This document shows positions 6,451-6,978 of a DNA stretch of 6,978 bases, piece by piece (position 1 is the first letter of the stretch; each line of letters starts with the position of its first letter). The translations under genes were made by a program, and so were the position numbers. The stretch is from Verrucomicrobia bacterium UBA3750 (GTDB taxonomy: Bacteria; Verrucomicrobiota; Kiritimatiellia; RFP12; UBA1067): assembly GCA_002371755.1 (NCBI GenBank), contig DFGM01000125.1, forward strand, positions 1 to 6,978, read 5' to 3'. The notes under the pieces are model-generated. The model searched no databases. It saw nothing but the letters and a program-made list of their open reading frames with translations, and was not told the DNA's origin.

Positions 6451-6480
6451 TGCGCACTTTCAAGCATATCGAAATGCGCA
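6451..6480 (-). promoter_or_regulatory. Hairpin in the 5' leader of tRNA-Arg
   Basis: On the minus strand TGCGCATTTC pairs with GAAA, a bulged G and TGCGCA, around a 9-nt loop, giving a stem of about 10 bp. It lies in the predicted leader of about 77 nt between the transcription start and the mature tRNA 5' end. GTTGG upstream and CCAAC downstream could add an outer stem. No T-run follows, so it is not a terminator. It may help folding or RNase P processing (inference). Confidence 0.4.
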
Positions 6481-6507
6481 ATCCCGCCTTCACCCCAACG
6501 GCATCGT

Positions 6508-6537
6508 ATTATAGCATAAACCATGGCGCGGTGTCAA
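6508..6537 (-). promoter_or_regulatory. Strong sigma70-type promoter for tRNA-Arg and the downstream operon
   Basis: The -35 is a perfect TTGACA (6532-6537) and the -10 a perfect TATAAT (6508-6513), with an 18-nt spacer and a TG extension (TATGCTATAAT). The predicted start is near 6500. It stands back to back with the pyruvate phosphate dikinase promoter, the two -35 boxes being 28 bp apart. Since no terminator follows the tRNA, it probably also drives the antiporter, cmk, permease and ClC genes. Confidence 0.88.
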
Positions 6538-6565
6538 TCAGCCGCCAGAGACTCGGCGAACTTCT

Positions 6566-6596
6566 TTCACACAAGCGGGCGAAAATATGGTAAAAT
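6566..6596 (+). promoter_or_regulatory. Promoter of the pyruvate phosphate dikinase gene
   Basis: The extended -10 is TATGGTAAAAT, with the TAAAAT hexamer at 6591-6596. TTCACA at 6566-6571 matches five of six -35 bases but with a long 19-nt spacer. The predicted start near 6603 leaves a leader of about 48 nt that is A-rich and poor in G, with GTCAAAC repeated at 6601-6607 and 6628-6634. Confidence 0.6.
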
Positions 6597-6650
6597 ATCC
6601 GTCAAACCTGACAATACAAGACAAAAAGTCAAACTCAAAGAAAGAACAAA

Positions 6651-6978
6651 ATGAGCGAAAACAAGAAATACGTATATTTCTTCGGCGCCGGGCAGACCGA
6701 AGGAAACGCCAACATGCGCGAATTGCTTGGCGGCAAGGGCGCAAACCTGGCTGAAATGGCCGGGCTCGGCCTTCCCGTGCCGCAGGGCTTCACCATCTCC
6801 ACCGAAGCTTGCACCCGCTATTATGACGACGGCAAGGTGATTGGCGAAGACATCATGGCCCAGGTCATGGAGTATATCGACAAGCTCGAAAAGTCGGCAG
6901 GCAAGAAGTTTGGCGACGCGAAGAATCCCCTTCTCGTCTCGGTGCGCTCCGGCGCCCGTGCTTCCATGCCCGGCATGA
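6651..6978 (+). CDS. ppdK: Pyruvate phosphate dikinase, N-terminal part (cut by window end)
   Basis: The enzyme interconverts pyruvate, ATP and phosphate with phosphoenolpyruvate, AMP and pyrophosphate, serving gluconeogenesis or pyrophosphate-linked glycolysis in the cytoplasm. Only the first 109 residues of a protein usually near 870-900 are present, all from the ATP-grasp nucleotide-binding domain. Recognisable are YFFGAG (9-14), GGKGANLAEM (27-36, with the ATP-binding lysine), LGLPVPQGFTI (39-49) and RSGARASMPGM (99-109), a PPDK hallmark containing the catalytic-region arginine. The window ends one base into codon 110; the final TGA is not in frame. The ATG has only a purine-rich AAAGAAAG upstream, weaker than the AGGA sites of the neighbours. 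Divergent from the tRNA-Arg operon, with its own promoter. Confidence 0.96.
   Translation, partial: MSENKKYVYFFGAGQTEGNANMRELLGGKGANLAEMAGLGLPVPQGFTISTEACTRYYDDGKVIGEDIMAQVMEYIDKLEKSAGKKFGDAKNPLLVSVRSGARASMPGM

Noticed and set aside
6538..6744. Minus-strand open frame of 68 codons between the tRNA and ppdK
   Set aside because: It runs antisense through the ppdK start and promoter and lacks a ribosome binding site and recognisable sequence.
6976..6978. TGA at the window end as the stop of the ppdK fragment
   Set aside because: The reading frame places ATG at 6975-6977 as a methionine codon, so the gene continues past the window.

Overview
The window is an ordinary bacterial chromosomal segment. 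GC content is moderate to high, the genes are closely packed, promoters are sigma70-type and the start sites have AGGA-like ribosome binding sites. The gene content does not fix the lineage. A complete, CCA-encoding tRNA and a pyruvate phosphate dikinase of bacterial type rule out plasmid or phage character. I see no transposase, integrase, CRISPR array, toxin-antitoxin pair or defence genes.

Layout from right to left, because most genes lie on the minus strand. At the right edge, on the plus strand, is the start of a pyruvate phosphate dikinase gene (6651 onward, cut by the window end). A back-to-back promoter region (about 6500-6600) separates it from a minus-strand unit. That unit starts with a consensus-quality promoter and a structured leader of about 77 nt, then tRNA-Arg(CCG). 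Four protein genes follow with almost no spacing: a YrbG-type CaCA sodium/calcium antiporter, cytidylate kinase (cmk), an OppC/DppC-type ABC permease and a ClC-family chloride channel/transporter. Junctions are 16 nt, an 8-nt overlap, a GTGA overlap and a 3-nt gap, so this looks like one transcript in which a tRNA is the first gene. After a 137-nt gap with its own promoter comes a second minus-strand unit: a HAD-IIA (NagD-like) phosphatase and an organophosphate:phosphate antiporter-type MFS transporter (GlpT/UhpT/UhpC family). The leftmost 88 bases hold GC-rich hairpins and no supportable gene.

How the genes may work together. The phosphatase/OPA-transporter pair makes sense as phosphate-ester import coupled to dephosphorylation, which also supplies the phosphate needed for counter-exchange (inference). 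The tRNA-led operon mixes nucleotide metabolism (cmk), cation exchange, anion flux and one lone ABC permease whose partners are not in the window. It is best read as a co-expressed housekeeping/membrane-transport cluster rather than one pathway.

No clearly new biological system was found. The points most worth a second look are the tRNA-to-mRNA junction, the orphan ABC permease, the ClC protein that lacks the internal proton glutamate, and the repeated promoter and ribosome-binding-site architecture.
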